Origin: an uncultured Lachnospiraceae bacterium
Lineage (GTDB): Bacteria > Bacillota > Clostridia > Lachnospirales > Lachnospiraceae
Reading direction: 5' to 3'
Assembly: GCA_910589635.1 (NCBI GenBank)
Contig: CAJUTD010000120.1
Location: forward strand, 1 to 6,484
Length of the DNA: 6,484 nucleotides
The notes under the pieces were generated by a model. The model was not told the DNA's origin. It saw nothing but the letters and a program-made list of their open reading frames with translations, and did not search any database. The position numbers were made by a program, and so were the translations under genes. Below, in pieces: positions 5,332 through 6,484 of the stretch (position 1 is the stretch's first letter; each line of letters starts with the position of its first letter).

Positions 5332-6237
5332 TTATACGCAGTCCTCAAGCTGCTTTTCTACTGTCTGCAAACCCTTTAATTTTAAGTATAATGCAGCGTT
5401 GGTCTGATTTACATAGGGGTTCACATAGAAAATTCCCAAAATGCCCAACGTCATGCCATTTAAAATATACCATCCCAGGAAAGATAAGTCCAGCACAAAG
5501 GCTTTTCCTTTGTTTCCCTGCATCATCATGTTACTTAGTGCAAAAGCCTCCTCCCTGTCAATGTTGGGGTTATCGCCTAAAATATATGGAATCATCCTGT
5601 ATTCATAAGCCTTGATAATCCCGGGGATAACTAAGAGCAGGCTCCACAAAAATACAAATAAATCACGGAAAAACAGTGTTTTTATACAATTCAGATAATT
5701 ATGGTCAAACGCAAAACATATTTCTCTGAGATTTGCATCTTGTTTGAGATTTTGTACAAAAAAGCGGTTCACTCCTACTTCCAAGGGGTTTATCAGGAAA
5801 ACCGACAAGGGAATAACAATAATTAAAACTACCACAAACACAATCGTAATTATCAGAACAACCACTGTAGCTACAGCCGCCGCTGTAATTACAGTTTCAG
5901 CAGGATTGCCATTTGTAATATCATCTAATAATGTATCTAAATTTGCATCGGATTCCTCATCGTCCCAGCTATCCCCTGCATCATCCCAGTCATCTTCTCT
6001 ATCATCCCAGCCATCTTCTGTATCATCCCAGTCATTGTAACTTCCGCTAAAATTGTCAAAGTTGTTAGAAATGCTGTTTCTCGTAAAGACATCACGAACT
6101 CCACTGTATGTTCCACCGGAGCCAAAGCCTGCCCCACCACCCAACAATGCCATCAACAACGCAACCAGCACACATTTCCAGTAGTTTACGCGAAAACGGC
6201 GTTTCGCTGTTTCTTTCAACTCTTTTCTCGTCCACAT
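5332..6237 (-). CDS. DUF975 family integral membrane protein with Asp/Trp heptad repeat
   Basis: A 301-residue membrane protein of unknown function. The N-terminus WTRKELKETAKRRFRVNYWKCVLVALLMALLGG and the later block LVIPGIIKAYEYRMIPYILGDNP with EAFALSNMMMQGNKGKAF and the final NPYVNQTNAALYLKL match the pattern of DUF975 proteins common in Clostridia. Membrane segments are near residues 21-36, 115-150, 190-212 and 250-275. Between the first and second lies a polar segment (about 43-112) containing four copies of a seven-residue unit DxWDDxx, with Trp at 70, 77, 84 and 91 and about half the residues acidic. This insert is unlike the rest of the protein. AAGGAGG lies eight bases before the ATG, and a promoter is proposed at 6297-6325. 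It precedes the response regulator gene on the same strand, so it may be the target or co-expressed partner of the two-component system. Confidence 0.88.
   Translation of the reverse strand: MWTRKELKETAKRRFRVNYWKCVLVALLMALLGGGAGFGSGGTYSGVRDVFTRNSISNNFDNFSGSYNDWDDTEDGWDDREDDWDDAGDSWDDEESDANLDTLLDDITNGNPAETVITAAAVATVVVLIITIVFVVVLIIVIPLSVFLINPLEVGVNRFFVQNLKQDANLREICFAFDHNYLNCIKTLFFRDLFVFLWSLLLVIPGIIKAYEYRMIPYILGDNPNIDREEAFALSNMMMQGNKGKAFVLDLSFLGWYILNGMTLGILGIFYVNPYVNQTNAALYLKLKGLQTVEKQLEDCV
5960..6043 (-). repeat. 21-bp tandem repeat, about four copies, inside the DUF975 gene
   Basis: On the plus strand, units begin at 5960, 5981, 6002 and 6023, each starting TCATCCCAG or close to it. The middle two units differ at only two positions, while the outer two are diverged, the last matching only over its first 13 bases or so. 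In the protein each unit is one DxWDDxx heptad. The length is a multiple of three, so copy-number change would keep the reading frame. Confidence 0.85.
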
Positions 6238-6296
6238 ATTTATTTCCTCCTTCTCATATAGATCGTAATAGGTCGTTTGTAATTATCTTTTCAAAT

Positions 6297-6325
6297 ACTA
6301 TATCTTATTTTTCTTAATTTGGAAA
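6297..6325 (-). promoter_or_regulatory. Promoter candidate for the DUF975 gene
   Basis: On the minus strand a -35-like TTTCCA (6325-6320) and a -10 box TATAGT (6302-6297, 5 of 6) are separated by 17 bases, 60 bases before the start codon. The poor -35 would suit an activator-dependent promoter, and a direct repeat lies just upstream. A second candidate is TTGAAA (6294-6289), 18 bases, TATTAC (6270-6265), nearer the gene. Confidence 0.45.
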
Positions 6326-6334
6326 ACATTTTTT

Positions 6335-6351
6335 CTTACAGAAACCTTACA
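6335..6351 (-). promoter_or_regulatory. Direct repeat resembling an OmpR/PhoB-type binding site
   Basis: The minus strand reads TGTAAGGTTTCTGTAAG: two identical hexamers with an 11-base period, nine bases upstream of the proposed -35 box. Tandem hexamers at 11-base spacing next to a weak -35 are the standard architecture for PhoB-family activators. The response regulator encoded downstream at 4561-5247 is the natural candidate, though binding is inference. Confidence 0.45.
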
Positions 6352-6358
6352 ATATTTT

Positions 6359-6484
6359 TTAAACCTCAAATTCCATATCAATGGCGCCATCTATTTTGAC
6401 TTTCCCAATTTTTTATAATAGTCGATATTCTAGTACAACGAAAATTAAGTCTTTGATATATTCACGCTGGATAATTGATTCAGA
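6359..6484 (-). pseudogene. Possible C-terminal end of a minus-strand gene with an in-frame stop
   Basis: One minus-strand frame enters from the right edge and reads SESIIQREYIKDLIFVVL then EYRLL, meets TAA at 6415-6413, continues in the same frame as KIGKVKIDGAIDMEFEV and ends at TAA 6361-6359. Both halves have a protein-like residue pattern, and the second ends just before the regulatory region of DUF975, as a real gene end would. It may be a decayed gene, or a gene truly ending at 6413. The stop lies next to a run of six A, where an indel or sequencing slip is possible. The family is not recognised and the evidence is only compositional. Confidence 0.3.

Noticed and set aside
6381..6390. 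Perfect palindrome ATGGCGCCAT as an operator
   Set aside because: It falls inside the protein-like minus-strand frame and is short enough to occur by chance.
6381..6484. Plus-strand frame starting at ATGGCGCCAT and open to the right edge
   Set aside because: No Shine-Dalgarno sequence and unlikely composition; the minus-strand reading of the same bases looks more protein-like.
1..6484. CRISPR array, tRNA, rRNA, insertion sequence or phage genes
   Set aside because: No spaced direct repeats, RNA gene signatures, transposase or terminal repeats were seen. The only tandem repeat is inside the DUF975 coding frame.

Overview
The window looks like a chromosomal segment of a low-to-mid GC Gram-positive anaerobe, most likely class Clostridia and probably Lachnospiraceae-like. 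This rests on the strong AGGAGG-type ribosome binding sites, the style of the membrane proteins, a DUF975 protein, a VanR/VanS-like two-component pair and a YtrA-type GntR regulator with its ABC transporter. Assignment below class level is an impression, not a demonstration.

Layout. Bases 1-229 hold the end of something lying outside the window, then a good promoter (TTGACA, 17 bases, TATTGT) with a palindrome at its start-site side. Bases 230-2113 (+ strand) form a tightly overlapping three-gene operon: a YtrA-like GntR repressor, an ABC ATPase and an ABC-2-like permease. Bases 2114-2421 are a gene-poor junction between convergent operons. It holds a weak terminator-like hairpin, a perfect 12-bp hairpin, and a 19-codon reading frame with a very strong Shine-Dalgarno sequence buried in that hairpin. 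Bases 5247-2422 (- strand) form a second compact operon: response regulator, sensor histidine kinase, then a PlcR/Rgg-like helix-turn-helix regulator with a TPR-like C-terminal part. Upstream of it, on the same strand, is a DUF975 membrane protein (6237-5332) carrying an unusual Asp/Trp heptad repeat. The 84-base gap between DUF975 and the response regulator is filled by inverted repeats that can pair in two alternative ways. A direct repeat TGTAAG-N5-TGTAAG lies just upstream of the likely DUF975 promoter and resembles sites bound by OmpR/PhoB-family response regulators. The right edge (6359-6484) reads like the end of another minus-strand gene, interrupted by one in-frame stop.

How the genes may work together (inference). 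The GntR-ABC operon is probably autorepressed and resembles modules induced by cell-envelope stress. The two-component system probably senses an envelope signal through a roughly 90-residue extracytoplasmic region and may activate the DUF975 gene and its own operon. The third gene adds a cytoplasmic regulator of the kind that in other Firmicutes binds short peptides, so the operon could combine membrane sensing with peptide sensing. The best, still weak, candidate for a new system here is the two-component pair plus PlcR-like regulator with the neighbouring micro-ORF.
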